A stretch of DNA of 64,000 nt from an uncultured Bacteroidales bacterium (GTDB taxonomy: Bacteria > Bacteroidota > Bacteroidia > Bacteroidales > Paludibacteraceae), in NCBI GenBank assembly GCA_902799185.1, contig CADBZO010000009.1:8552-72551 (forward strand), in the 5' to 3' direction. Every line of letters starts with the position of its first letter. Within the stretch, counting starts at the first letter, position 1. The position numbers and the translations under genes were made by a program. The notes beneath the pieces were generated by a model that worked only from the letters and a program-made list of their open reading frames with translations, searched no databases and was not told where the DNA came from. Shown piece after piece: positions 8,924 through 16,856 of the stretch.

Positions 8924-9098
8924 ACTTTAAGCAGAAAAAAATGAAAAATTTCAAAAAATTGATTAACTATCGAAACTCATTTTTCCTTATCGGAATAAAA
9001 ATGCTGAATATGTCATTACCCGGGAAAGATTACCCCCAAAAATTTTGCTTCAAAATGCACCCGAAACTTGCCTAAATGATGAATTTTCTTCATATTCA

Positions 9099-9130
9099 CT
9101 TGCATATGTCGATTTTTTATAGTACCTTTG
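9099..9130 (+). promoter_or_regulatory. Promoter of the lipid kinase gene
   Basis: CTTG (9099-9102), 20 bp, TAccTTTG (9123-9130), 24 bp before the ATG. Bases 9097-9118 are identical to 10122-10143 before the GldA-like gene. Confidence 0.85.
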
Positions 9131-9154
9131 TGCCGAATTAGAGCCTTGGTAGCT

Positions 9155-10078
9155 ATGTTAGGTATCATCATCAATCCCAAATCCGGTAAGCGCGCCTTCC
9201 GCGCGCAGCGTATCTATCTATGGAAACTGCTACGGCAGCGGCACGAGCCGTTCGCCTACCGTGTGACCCGCTATGCAGGGCACGCTACCGAGCTCGCGCG
9301 GGAACTGGCGGAGAAAGGCTATGACGAGATTCTCGTCCTCGGCGGAGACGGTACGCTCAGTGAAACCGTCAACGGCCTCATGCGGGCGGATATACCCGAC
9401 TCCCGGCGTGCGCAGATACGTCTCGGACTCATGCCCCGCGGGACGGGAAACGACTGGGGACGCTTCTGGAAACTCGACAAACGCTACAAAGAGAGCCTGC
9501 GACGTTTCTTCGAGGGAGAGGCGCATCCTATTGACATAGGCTGTCTGACCTATTGGCGGAACGGCATCCCACACCACCGCTATTTCATCAACTCCGTCGG
9601 CTTCGGCGTGGATTCGCTTACATGCCAAAAAGCCGAGGTGCTCAAGTATTATATCGGGTCCCACCACGTGAACTATCTGTTCGGGCTCTTCGCCGCTATT
9701 GCGCAGCACAAGAGCCTGCAGATGACCCTTACCGTAGATGGCACGCCCGTGGTGGACGACTTGCTGTTCACGATGAATATCGGCAACGGGCCTTTCTCGG
9801 GCGGAGGCATCCGCCAGAACCCTTCCGCCGATCCTACGGACGGCATCTTCCACGGGATGTTCGTACGCAAACCCTCGTTCCGGCAGATCCTGCAAGCACT
9901 GCCGCACCTCTTCAACGGACGCCTCACCGAACTGCCTTTTATCTACCCGCTGGTGGGCAAAGAGATAGAAATAGGATGCCATAAGCACCTGATGGTCGAG
10001 GCGGACGGCATACTGGAGAACTTCATCGCCCCCTGCAAGGTCACTTGTATCCCTCATGCTTTGCAGTTCCAATGCTGA
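9155..10078 (+). CDS. Diacylglycerol kinase-family lipid kinase
   Basis: 307 aa from the ATG at 9155; the frame opens earlier but those codons lie in the promoter. The glycine-rich ATP site LVLGGDGTLSE is the DagK/YegS/sphingosine-kinase catalytic signature, and MPRGTGNDWGR is the second conserved block. These soluble enzymes phosphorylate a lipid (diacylglycerol or a sphingoid base) at the membrane face. Bacteroidales make sphingolipids, so a sphingoid or ceramide substrate is possible, but the sequence does not decide it. It seems to be transcribed alone. Confidence 0.85.
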   Translation: MLGIIINPKSGKRAFRAQRIYLWKLLRQRHEPFAYRVTRYAGHATELARELAEKGYDEILVLGGDGTLSETVNGLMRADIPDSRRAQIRLGLMPRGTGNDWGRFWKLDKRYKESLRRFFEGEAHPIDIGCLTYWRNGIPHHRYFINSVGFGVDSLTCQKAEVLKYYIGSHHVNYLFGLFAAIAQHKSLQMTLTVDGTPVVDDLLFTMNIGNGPFSGGGIRQNPSADPTDGIFHGMFVRKPSFRQILQALPHLFNGRLTELPFIYPLVGKEIEIGCHKHLMVEADGILENFIAPCKVTCIPHALQFQC

Positions 10079-10123
10079 AAAACGGCTTTTCTCTCCCTCA
10101 AAAACGATTTTTCTCTGTATGCA

Positions 10124-10155
10124 CTTGCATATGTCGATTTTTTGTTGTACCTTTG
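10124..10155 (+). promoter_or_regulatory. Promoter of the GldA-like gene
   Basis: CTTG (10124-10127), 20 bp, TAccTTTG (10148-10155), then the ATG 21 bp on. It is a near-copy of the promoter at 9099-9130. Confidence 0.85.
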
Positions 10156-10176
10156 TAGCCGAATTGCAAATCGGTT

Positions 10177-10830
10177 ATGGTTCAAATTGAGCATCTGAAT
10201 AAGTCTTTTGGCGCGCAGCAAGTCCTCCGGGATATCACGCTCTCCATCCCCGACGGTCAGATTGTCGGCTTGCTGGGGCCCAACGGAGCCGGCAAATCGA
10301 CGCTGATGAAAATTCTCATCGGCCTTTGGAATGCGGACTCCGGCGTCGTGCAGGCTCCTCCCCGTATAGGCTATCTCCCGGAGAACAACCCCCTCTATGA
10401 AGAGATGTATGTAGCCGAGTACCTCGGCTTCATGGCTGAAATGACAAATCTCAACTGTCAACTGTCAACTGTCAACTCTCTCATCGACCTCGTCGGGCTC
10501 ACTCCCGAACGCCACAAGCACATCCGGGAGCTCTCCAAAGGCTACCGGCAGCGTGTCGGTCTCGCCCAGGCGCTGATAGGCAACCCCGAACTGCTCATCT
10601 TGGATGAACCTACCACGGGGCTCGACCCCAACCAGCTCGTAGAGATACGCGCGCTCATCAGGAAACTGACCAATTCGGCCATGACGGTGATTTTGTCCAC
10701 CCATATCCTCCAGGAGGTGCGTGAGATGTGCGACCGGGTGATTATCCTCGACCATGGTACTGTCAAAGCCGATATGCCCATGGAGCAGATCCCGGATTTG
10801 GAATCTCTCTTCCGAGAGGCTACTAAATGA
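10177..10830 (+). CDS. GldA-type ABC transporter ATP-binding protein
   Basis: 217 aa. Walker A (GPNGAGKSTL), signature (LSKGYRQRVGLAQAL) and Walker B (LLILDEPTTGLDPNQL) are all present and closest to GldA-type ABC-2 exporters. It is shorter than GldA, ending soon after the H-loop region, and no membrane subunit lies next to it, so its partner must be elsewhere. Between the Q-loop helix and the signature, five 7-bp units (10445-10479) are translated in frame as a Gln/Leu/Ser/Thr/Val/Asn stretch. The stop codon sits at the edge of another 7-bp array leading into ruvB. Confidence 0.82.
   Translation: MVQIEHLNKSFGAQQVLRDITLSIPDGQIVGLLGPNGAGKSTLMKILIGLWNADSGVVQAPPRIGYLPENNPLYEEMYVAEYLGFMAEMTNLNCQLSTVNSLIDLVGLTPERHKHIRELSKGYRQRVGLAQALIGNPELLILDEPTTGLDPNQLVEIRALIRKLTNSAMTVILSTHILQEVREMCDRVIILDHGTVKADMPMEQIPDLESLFREATK
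10445..10479. repeat. 7-bp tandem array inside the GldA-like gene (5 units)
   Basis: caaatct, three copies of caactgt, then caactct. The 35-bp array is translated in frame between conserved ATPase blocks. Confidence 0.9.
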
Positions 10831-10864
10831 CAAAATGTCAAATCTCAAATGTCAAATCTCAAAT
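10829..10864. repeat. 7-bp array in the gldA-ruvB spacer
   Basis: gacaaaat, then gtcaaat, ctcaaat, gtcaaat and ctcaaat. It starts inside the TGA of the upstream gene and contains an ATG (10849) in frame with ruvB. Confidence 0.9.
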
Positions 10865-10869
10865 CCCCT

Positions 10870-11886
10870 ATGTCCGATTTTGATATCCGCAACCAGATAA
10901 ACGAGAAAGAACAGGATTCTGCCCTCCGTCCGTTATGCTTTGCCGATTTTGCCGGCCAGAGCAAGGTCACTTCGAACCTGAAGATCTTCGTAGAGGCAGC
11001 CAAACTCCGCCATGAGTCCCTCGACCATGTGCTCCTCTTCGGCCCTCCGGGACTGGGAAAAACCACCCTCTCCAATATCATTGCCAACGAGCTCGGGGTA
11101 GGCTTCAAAGTCACCTCCGGACCAGTCCTCGACAAACCCGGTGACCTCGCGGGCTTGCTTACTTCGCTGGAGCCCAACGACGTGCTCTTCATCGATGAGA
11201 TCCACCGTCTGAGCCCGGTGGTGGAGGAGTATCTCTATTCAGCCATGGAGGACTATCGGATAGATATCATGATAGATAAAGGACCGTCCGCGCGCACGAT
11301 ACAGATTGACCTCAACCCCTTTACCCTCATCGGCGCTACCACCCGTTCCGGTCTGCTCACCTCCCCGCTCCGTGCGCGTTTTGGTATCAACTGCCATCTC
11401 GAGTATTATGATGCGGACATCCTTTCGGGTATCGTCACCCGTTCTGCCGGACTGCTGGGAGTGGAAATCAACTCCAAGGCGGCAGGAGAGATAGCCCGCC
11501 GCTCGCGCGGTACGCCCCGTATAGCCAACGCCCTGCTGCGCCGTGTGCGTGACTTCGCACAGGTCAAAGGCGATGGCGCCATCGACCTCGACATAGCCCA
11601 ATACGCCCTTGAGGCACTTAATATCGACACCTTTGGCCTCGACCAGATAGACAACAAACTCCTCACGACTATCATCGACAAGTTCCGCGGAGGACCCGTC
11701 GGACTCAATACCATCGCTACCGCCATGGGAGAGGACGCCGGTACGATTGAAGACGTCTATGAGCCGTATCTCATCAAGGAAGGCTTCATCAAACGTACCC
11801 CGCGCGGACGCGAGGCTACGCCGCTGGCGTATCAGCACCTCGGTAAGACCCCTCTCGCCCCGGACGGACAGCAGTCTATCTTCTGA
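10870..11886 (+). CDS. ruvB: Holliday junction DNA helicase RuvB
   Basis: 338 aa from the ATG at 10870 (MSDFDIRNQ), which matches the normal RuvB N-terminus. An in-frame ATG at 10849 lies in the 7-bp array and would add seven residues. The AAA+ motor has Walker [12 protein letters not shown], Walker B DEIHRL and sensor GATTRSGLL, followed by the winged-helix end ([18 protein letters not shown]). RuvB drives branch migration with RuvA at recombination junctions. It appears to be co-transcribed with the GldA-like gene through the array-filled spacer of 39 bp. Confidence 0.95.
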   Translation: MSDFDIRNQINEKEQDSALRPLCFADFAGQSKVTSNLKIFVEAAKLRHESLDHVLLFGPPGLGKTTLSNIIANELGVGFKVTSGPVLDKPGDLAGLLTSLEPNDVLFIDEIHRLSPVVEEYLYSAMEDYRIDIMIDKGPSARTIQIDLNPFTLIGATTRSGLLTSPLRARFGINCHLEYYDADILSGIVTRSAGLLGVEINSKAAGEIARRSRGTPRIANALLRRVRDFAQVKGDGAIDLDIAQYALEALNIDTFGLDQIDNKLLTTIIDKFRGGPVGLNTIATAMGEDAGTIEDVYEPYLIKEGFIKRTPRGREATPLAYQHLGKTPLAPDGQQSIF

Positions 11887-11934
11887 AAAAGACACAAAAT
11901 AAGAGCAAAACACTTCTTATCGGCGTAAATAACC

Positions 11935-11967
11935 AACACCCCCGCAGAGTCAATCTGCGGGGGTGTT
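11935..11967. terminator. Hairpin between convergent genes ruvB and LytTR regulator
   Basis: A 14-bp perfect stem (aacacccccgcaga / tctgcgggggtgtt) with a 5-nt loop. There is no long T-run on either side, so it may end transcripts from both directions by structure. Confidence 0.65.
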
Positions 11968-11978
11968 GCGTGGATGCA

Positions 11979-12773
11979 CTATAGCAATTTGCTCAGCTGC
12001 TCGTAGTATTTCGGAGAAACGGGAACCGGCTTGCTCTCGGCGATGTCCAGCTCTGCCTGGATCATCCCTTCTTTGTCACGGCGCAGCACTTTCACGTGGC
12101 GAGGGTTGACGAAATAGGACCGCTGGCAACGGATGATACCGTGCTTCTCCATCAGCTCCTCGATACCCCTCATAGACTGCCGGAGCGAGTACTCTTTCTG
12201 CTTTTCGCCCTCCAGGTAATGGATGGAGACATAGTTCTCCTGCGCCTCTATATATAAGATTACGTCATGGGCGATCACCAGCTTCAGACGGCCCGTGTTA
12301 TCCGCAAACCGCACCAAGTCTTCCTCCGCCGTCTCGTCTTCGTCGGGTCGGATATAAGCCATCAGAAGCGCAAAAACAGTATAGGGGAAACAGAGCGTTC
12401 CTAATGCCAGCTGCTGGCATTTGGCTAAAGCGGGGAAGTAACCGAGCGTACCGTAAATAAGCGCCATGTACAGCGCGGCAAAGCAGGTGAAGACAAACAC
12501 CTCGCCGAATGACCACAGCGTATATTGCCACCAGCTGAGCCTGTGCTTCTTGCCCGCAAAGAACATACCTACGCGCGAGAACGTCTGGATACCGATGAGG
12601 ATAGAGGTCAGTATCAGCGTGTTGAAAGTCGTCATCTCGTTACCCGCATTCAGAAACTCCGTCATCCATCGGCTCTCATAGAGCAGGATAAACACCAGAA
12701 AGAATACCGGCACGGCAAAAATATGGATCAGTAGCATCGTTACTGACTGCAAGGAAGCTGGGATTTTATTCAT
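11979..12773 (-). CDS. Membrane-anchored LytTR-type transcription regulator
   Basis: 264 aa from the ATG at 12771-12773 (an earlier frame start is not supported). Four hydrophobic segments fill the first about 145 residues; the C-terminal half is a LytTR DNA-binding domain (VILYIEAQENYVSIHY...RCQRSYFVNPRHVKVLRR). There is no receiver domain, so it is not a classical response regulator; signals must come through the membrane part or a partner. The start region on the opposite side has an inverted repeat and GTCAC direct repeats that could be its own binding sites. Alone on its strand. Confidence 0.85.
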   Translation of the reverse strand: MNKIPASLQSVTMLLIHIFAVPVFFLVFILLYESRWMTEFLNAGNEMTTFNTLILTSILIGIQTFSRVGMFFAGKKHRLSWWQYTLWSFGEVFVFTCFAALYMALIYGTLGYFPALAKCQQLALGTLCFPYTVFALLMAYIRPDEDETAEEDLVRFADNTGRLKLVIAHDVILYIEAQENYVSIHYLEGEKQKEYSLRQSMRGIEELMEKHGIIRCQRSYFVNPRHVKVLRRDKEGMIQAELDIAESKPVPVSPKYYEQLSKLL

Positions 12774-12797
12774 GTTTTTTATCTCCTTATTTGGTGT

Positions 12798-12826
12798 GAC
12801 GAAATCAAAACACACTGATTTTCGTC
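12798..12826. promoter_or_regulatory. Inverted repeat in the LytTR gene leader
   Basis: GACGAAA ... TTTCGTC with a 15-nt gap, 25 bp before the LytTR start codon. It could be an operator or an mRNA hairpin. Confidence 0.4.
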
Positions 12827-12863
12827 CCTATATTGGCGTTTTAGTCTCAAAACGGGCTGTTTG

Positions 12864-12888
12864 GTCACTTTTTTTTGTCACTCGTCAC
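12864..12888. promoter_or_regulatory. GTCAC direct repeats in the divergent region
   Basis: GTCAC at 12864-12868, 12877-12881 and 12884-12888, just before the -33 box of the plus-strand promoter. LytTR proteins usually bind direct repeats, so control by the divergent LytTR protein is possible but inferred. Confidence 0.3.
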
Positions 12889-12894
12889 AATTAC

Positions 12895-12925
12895 TTGCAC
12901 CCCTCGCAAAATAGTAGTAATTTTG
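12895..12925 (+). promoter_or_regulatory. Promoter of the SGNH-like gene
   Basis: TTG (12895-12897), 20 bp, TAatTTTG (12918-12925). Confidence 0.7.
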
Positions 12926-12969
12926 CACCGTCAAATCAACGAATGTACAACTATTTAACGATTACAGAT

Positions 12970-13467
12970 ATGGACAAGACAATTATTATTCAGCCCGAGA
13001 GCGGTTTACAGTACGATTGGAAAGCCATAGCGGCTAACCCGTCCGGTCATCATGAGCCTCAAATGGACTTGGTTGCCTACAAGGCTCTTTATACGAATAA
13101 GATTGCACAAGCGCGTGCACGCGGTCTGGAACCTGTCCTGGTGAGCCTGCCGATCATGGACGAGGACCGCTATTTCGCGTCTGTCACGAGAGGCATGTCC
13201 ATGCAGGAGCGCAAGAACGTACTCTACTGGCTGGGGGGTAAGACGGAGCGTCTGCGTAACCTCCACGCCCTGTATAACCTCTCCCTCTTCCGCTTGGCGT
13301 CCACCCAGTGCGTGCACCTGATTGATATCACCTCGCCGATGCTCGAGAGTGCTCATTATGAGCAGCTCCTCGAACAAGACGGCGTGACGCTCTCCCGCGA
13401 GGGACAAGCGCTCGTGGAGAACGTACTATCGACGTTTAGCAGCCGCTTTGGCCTGCTCGCGGGCTAA
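12970..13467 (+). CDS. Small SGNH/GDSL hydrolase-like protein
   Basis: 165 aa from the ATG at 12970; an ATG at 12943 is also possible but would leave almost no leader after the promoter. The segment VLVSLPIMDEDRYF and the C-terminal LIDITSPM...LEQDGVTLSREGQALVENVL resemble the middle and last blocks of SGNH hydrolases, but the catalytic DGxH reads DGVT and no N-terminal GDSL block is visible. It may be a remnant or a non-catalytic relative. No signal peptide. Its last 42 bp overlap the 3' end of yidC on the other strand. Confidence 0.5.
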   Translation: MDKTIIIQPESGLQYDWKAIAANPSGHHEPQMDLVAYKALYTNKIAQARARGLEPVLVSLPIMDEDRYFASVTRGMSMQERKNVLYWLGGKTERLRNLHALYNLSLFRLASTQCVHLIDITSPMLESAHYEQLLEQDGVTLSREGQALVENVLSTFSSRFGLLAG

Positions 13468-15282
13468 GCGTTGCTGCTCGCGCTGCATCTTCTCCAATCG
13501 CTCCATAAAGCCGGACTTAGGTTTGCCGGCTTTTTTCTTTTTATTGGCTTCTATCTCCGCCAGCATCTTCTTGTCGTCTAAGGTCCAACGGAAGATCATC
13601 GTCTGGATGATCGTCACGAACAGCGACAGCAGGTAATAGTAGCTCAGACCCGCAGCATAGTCGTTGAAAATAAAGAGGAACATCAGCGGCATGGCGTACA
13701 TCATGTATTTCATGAACTTCATGTTCGGGTCCGTAGCCTGCGACTGCATCGTGATATAGGTGTAACCGATGTTACAGATGGTCATCAGAAGGCAGAACAG
13801 CGACAGGTGGTCGCCGAGTAGCGGGATGTTGAAGCCCCAGTGGAAGACGGCGTCATAGGTAGAGAGGTCGTCCGCCCAGAAGAGCGACTTGCCGCGGAGC
13901 TCGATAGCGGTAGGCAGGAACCAGAACATAGCCATCAGTACCGGGAACTGGAACAGCATCGGCAGACAGCCGGACATAGGACTGACACCCGCCTGCTGGT
14001 AGAGCTGCATGGTAGCCGCCTGGCGCTCCTGCATCTTCTCCGCAGGGTATTTCTCATTGATGGCGTCCAGCTGCGGCTTCAGCGCTTTCATCTTCGCGCT
14101 CGACTTATAGGAGACGAACACGAACGGCAGGATAATAAGCTTGATGACCAGCGTCATCAGCAGAATGACGATACCGATATGCAGCCCCCAGCCGGTGAAC
14201 AAGTCGAACATGGGGATGACCAATGCGGTGTTAATCCAGCTCACGATCTTCCATCCTAACGGCACCAACTCGTTCAGGTGCAGCCGCTCCTCGCGCGCTA
14301 CGCCTTCGTCGTACGCCTTGAGCGTGTGGTAATGGTTAGGACCGCAGTAGAAACGCATGCCCGTAATGGACTTGCCGGTGATATCGAACGGCACCGTGGT
14401 GTGGGTGCTGTACTCCTTGATATAGCCCGAGTGGCGGCTCTGCATGGTGGACCGGAACTCCGAGGACGAGAACGCCTCGTCGGCGATGAGGACGGTAGAG
14501 AAGAACTGGTCCTTGTAACCGATCCATTTGACGCGTGCCGACTCTTTCTCGCTGTCGTCCTTGCTCTCGCTTAGCTTCTCCATCTCGCCGCCCACGAGCA
14601 TGTACTGCAGCTGGGCGTAACGTTCCTCGAACTTGCGTCCCTGCTCCTGTTGCGGGATGAGCTGGCGCCATTGCAGGTCTAAGGAGTTGACGTTCTGCGC
14701 CAGCTCGTTCTGCATGTTATGTGGCACGAGGGACAGATATACCATATAATCCTCCGAGAGCTCATAGACGAAGTCGAGATACGCATCCTCCGTGCTGCCG
14801 GGCAGACGCATGATAGCTTTGTTCGGCTCCTCGCACGGTACAGGCGTGAAGACGAGGTTGGAGGTGTGTAATATACGGTTGTTGATGGTAATGAGGGTGA
14901 AGCCGAAGGAAGCCTCGTCGGCACGGAAGAGGCACAGCGGGTTGACGCTGTCGCCCGAGGCGTGGTACTCCGGCAGTTCCGCGCGTTGGATAGCACCGCC
15001 GTAGGTGGAGAGGGTCAGGCGGAGGTGTTCGTTCTGCAAAGTCACCCATTGCTCCTCCGGTTTGGACTGCTGTTGCGGTTGTTCTGCCGTGGTGGTATCC
15101 GTGAGCGCACGGATGGAATCCGACAGACGTTGCGCCTCCGCTTCCATCAGACGGAGGGCTGTAATAGAATCATGTACGCGTTGGCGTTCCGCCAGCTGCT
15201 CTTTCGATGGACGGTTGAGCATGGTGAACCCCACAATAATTGCGGCTATCAGTAAGAAGCCGATCCAAGTGTTTTTATCCAT
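13426..15282 (-). CDS. yidC: Membrane protein insertase YidC
   Basis: 618 aa, the Bacteroidota length. One N-terminal membrane helix, a large periplasmic domain, then the conserved insertase core of about five helices (WGLHIGIVILLMTLVIKLI..., KYPAEKMQERQAATMQLYQQ, MSGCLPMLFQFPVLMAMFW) and a basic tail rich in Arg, Gln and Lys. It inserts inner-membrane proteins with or without SecYEG. Last gene of the minus-strand cluster that begins with a T9SS-type protein; 41 bp separate it from the beta-barrel gene. The 3' end overlaps a convergent gene by 42 bp. Confidence 0.96.
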   Translation of the reverse strand: MDKNTWIGFLLIAAIIVGFTMLNRPSKEQLAERQRVHDSITALRLMEAEAQRLSDSIRALTDTTTAEQPQQQSKPEEQWVTLQNEHLRLTLSTYGGAIQRAELPEYHASGDSVNPLCLFRADEASFGFTLITINNRILHTSNLVFTPVPCEEPNKAIMRLPGSTEDAYLDFVYELSEDYMVYLSLVPHNMQNELAQNVNSLDLQWRQLIPQQEQGRKFEERYAQLQYMLVGGEMEKLSESKDDSEKESARVKWIGYKDQFFSTVLIADEAFSSSEFRSTMQSRHSGYIKEYSTHTTVPFDITGKSITGMRFYCGPNHYHTLKAYDEGVAREERLHLNELVPLGWKIVSWINTALVIPMFDLFTGWGLHIGIVILLMTLVIKLIILPFVFVSYKSSAKMKALKPQLDAINEKYPAEKMQERQAATMQLYQQAGVSPMSGCLPMLFQFPVLMAMFWFLPTAIELRGKSLFWADDLSTYDAVFHWGFNIPLLGDHLSLFCLLMTICNIGYTYITMQSQATDPNMKFMKYMMYAMPLMFLFIFNDYAAGLSYYYLLSLFVTIIQTMIFRWTLDDKKMLAEIEANKKKKAGKPKSGFMERLEKMQREQQRLAREQAKAAAKRR

Positions 15283-15323
15283 TTATAGTTTGTCGTTTAT
15301 TATAATTTGCCGTTTGTGACTGT

Positions 15324-16079
15324 TTAGCGTTTCTTTAACTTGCCGAACATAAAGCCTACATACAGGCGCGGTCCGTTCGGGCTCATGAAATTGCTCCAGT
15401 TGACGTTATTTGTCAGACTGCTGCCGCTTTTGCCGAAGGGCAGCATGTAATCCACGCGGATGAGCAAGGCTACGTGGGATTGGAGGGCTATCTCCAGCCC
15501 GATATAGGGGTCGAGCAGGAAGAACGGCGTCTTGGTGTAGGACGCATTATAAGAGATGCTGTCCGAGGGGTTGGATACCACTTGCGCCTCGTCGGGCACA
15601 AAGAGCCTGCTCATGGAGCCTCCTCCGATGGTCAGACCGATCATCGGGCGCACTTTGCCCCACTCGGTATAGGCGTCGCAGAACGCGCCTCCCCATCCGG
15701 AGCGTACATTGGAGCCGGAACCCATCAACGGCATCGTACTGACAAAACCCTCGGCTCCCAGGTGAATATGGTTAATCAGATGTAACCGCAGCGCACCGCC
15801 TATACCCATCGTAAAACCGCTCTTGGGCAGACTTTTCATGTACTCGTCGCTGCCCAGACCCGTGCTGCTGAATACTTTGCGGGGGTCATCCGTGAAGAGA
15901 TAGCCGCCATGAATCATCATTCCCCCGGACAGGCCGGTAATGACGCCCGAAGATTTTTTCTTCTGCTCTTTCCGCGGGGAGGCTGCGTCTCCCTCTTGGT
16001 AAGCAGACGTACCCTGTTCCTGGGCGCAGAGGCCCAGGGACAGCAGTACGAATGTGATTGTAAATAGTATCTTTTTCAT
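15324..16079 (-). CDS. Outer-membrane beta-barrel protein, unknown function
   Basis: 251 aa with a signal peptide cleaved after CAQ, a short Lys-rich linker (RKEQKKKSSG), then alternating hydrophobic strands and a terminal aromatic strand (GPRLYVGFMFGKLKKR) as in small outer-membrane barrels. No named family recognised. Its ATG overlaps the deoD stop by one base (TAATG), so it is translated with deoD; a role with yidC cannot be claimed. Confidence 0.65.
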   Translation of the reverse strand: MKKILFTITFVLLSLGLCAQEQGTSAYQEGDAASPRKEQKKKSSGVITGLSGGMMIHGGYLFTDDPRKVFSSTGLGSDEYMKSLPKSGFTMGIGGALRLHLINHIHLGAEGFVSTMPLMGSGSNVRSGWGGAFCDAYTEWGKVRPMIGLTIGGGSMSRLFVPDEAQVVSNPSDSISYNASYTKTPFFLLDPYIGLEIALQSHVALLIRVDYMLPFGKSGSSLTNNVNWSNFMSPNGPRLYVGFMFGKLKKR

Positions 16080-16795
16080 TAGTCGATGATATCGAATGCA
16101 ACATCCATCATATTGGTGAACGAGTTCTGGCGTTGCTCGGCGGTAGTGGCTTCGCCGGTCAGAATATGGTCGCTCACGGTACAGATCACCAGCGCTCTCT
16201 TACCTGCGCGTGCCGCGTTCATATAGAGTGCCGGAGCTTCCATCTCGTCTGCCAGCACACCCATCTTCGTCCAGTTCGCCTTGCGCGGATCCTCGCTGTA
16301 GAAGATGTCGGCGGAGAAGACGTTACCTACGTGGTAGGTATAACCGAATTTCTCGCAGGCGTCTGCCGCTTTGCGCGCCAGCTGGAAGTCCGCTATAGGC
16401 GCGAAACTGCCGCCTAAGTCGTATTGCTGGGCGTAGTTGCTGTCCGTGCAGCTGCCCAGAGCTATCACCAAATCACCCAGATGTACGTGCATTTGGCGGG
16501 CACCGCAGGAACCTACACGGATGATGGTCTCTACGTCGTAGAAATTAAAGAGCTCATAGGTATAGATACCGATAGACGGGATACCCATTCCATGCCCCAT
16601 GACGGAAATCTCCTTACCTTTGTACATACCTGTATAGCCGTACATGTTCCGGACGGAGGTTACTAACTTCGGGTTCTCCAGATACCGCTCTGCCATCAGT
16701 TTGGCACGCAGCGGGTCACCTGCCATAATCACTGTTTTTGCAATTTCACCGTACTGCGCACCGATATGCGGAGTAGGACAGTTCTCTTTTGCCAT
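16079..16795 (-). CDS. deoD: Purine-nucleoside phosphorylase, DeoD type
   Basis: 238 aa from the ATG at 16793-16795. TPHIGA...MAGDPLRAK, RVGSCGA, the ADEMEAPALY segment and the catalytic SDH (VSDHI) are DeoD hallmarks. It splits purine nucleosides with phosphate for salvage. Located between kdsB and a barrel gene; the 56-bp gap to kdsB is mostly a 7-bp repeat array. Confidence 0.92.
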   Translation of the reverse strand: MAKENCPTPHIGAQYGEIAKTVIMAGDPLRAKLMAERYLENPKLVTSVRNMYGYTGMYKGKEISVMGHGMGIPSIGIYTYELFNFYDVETIIRVGSCGARQMHVHLGDLVIALGSCTDSNYAQQYDLGGSFAPIADFQLARKAADACEKFGYTYHVGNVFSADIFYSEDPRKANWTKMGVLADEMEAPALYMNAARAGKRALVICTVSDHILTGEATTAEQRQNSFTNMMDVAFDIID

Positions 16796-16826
16796 AGTTG
16801 TTTTGTGTTTTAAGGTTAATATATTA

Positions 16827-16856
16827 ATTCTCAATTCTCAATTCTCAATTCTCAAT
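16827..16856. repeat. 7-bp array in the kdsB-deoD spacer
   Basis: Four attctca units plus a partial one. On the coding (minus) strand the array starts at the kdsB stop codon TGA (16852-16854). Confidence 0.9.

Larger units (their letters stand above)
8729..9154. other. Intergenic region between rfbA and the lipid kinase gene
   Basis: 426 bp without a convincing protein gene. It holds, from left to right, the rfbA promoter, a candidate small RNA with terminator and promoter (minus strand), an AT-rich stretch at about 8930-9095 in which I see nothing, and the promoter of the lipid kinase gene. Confidence 0.8.
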
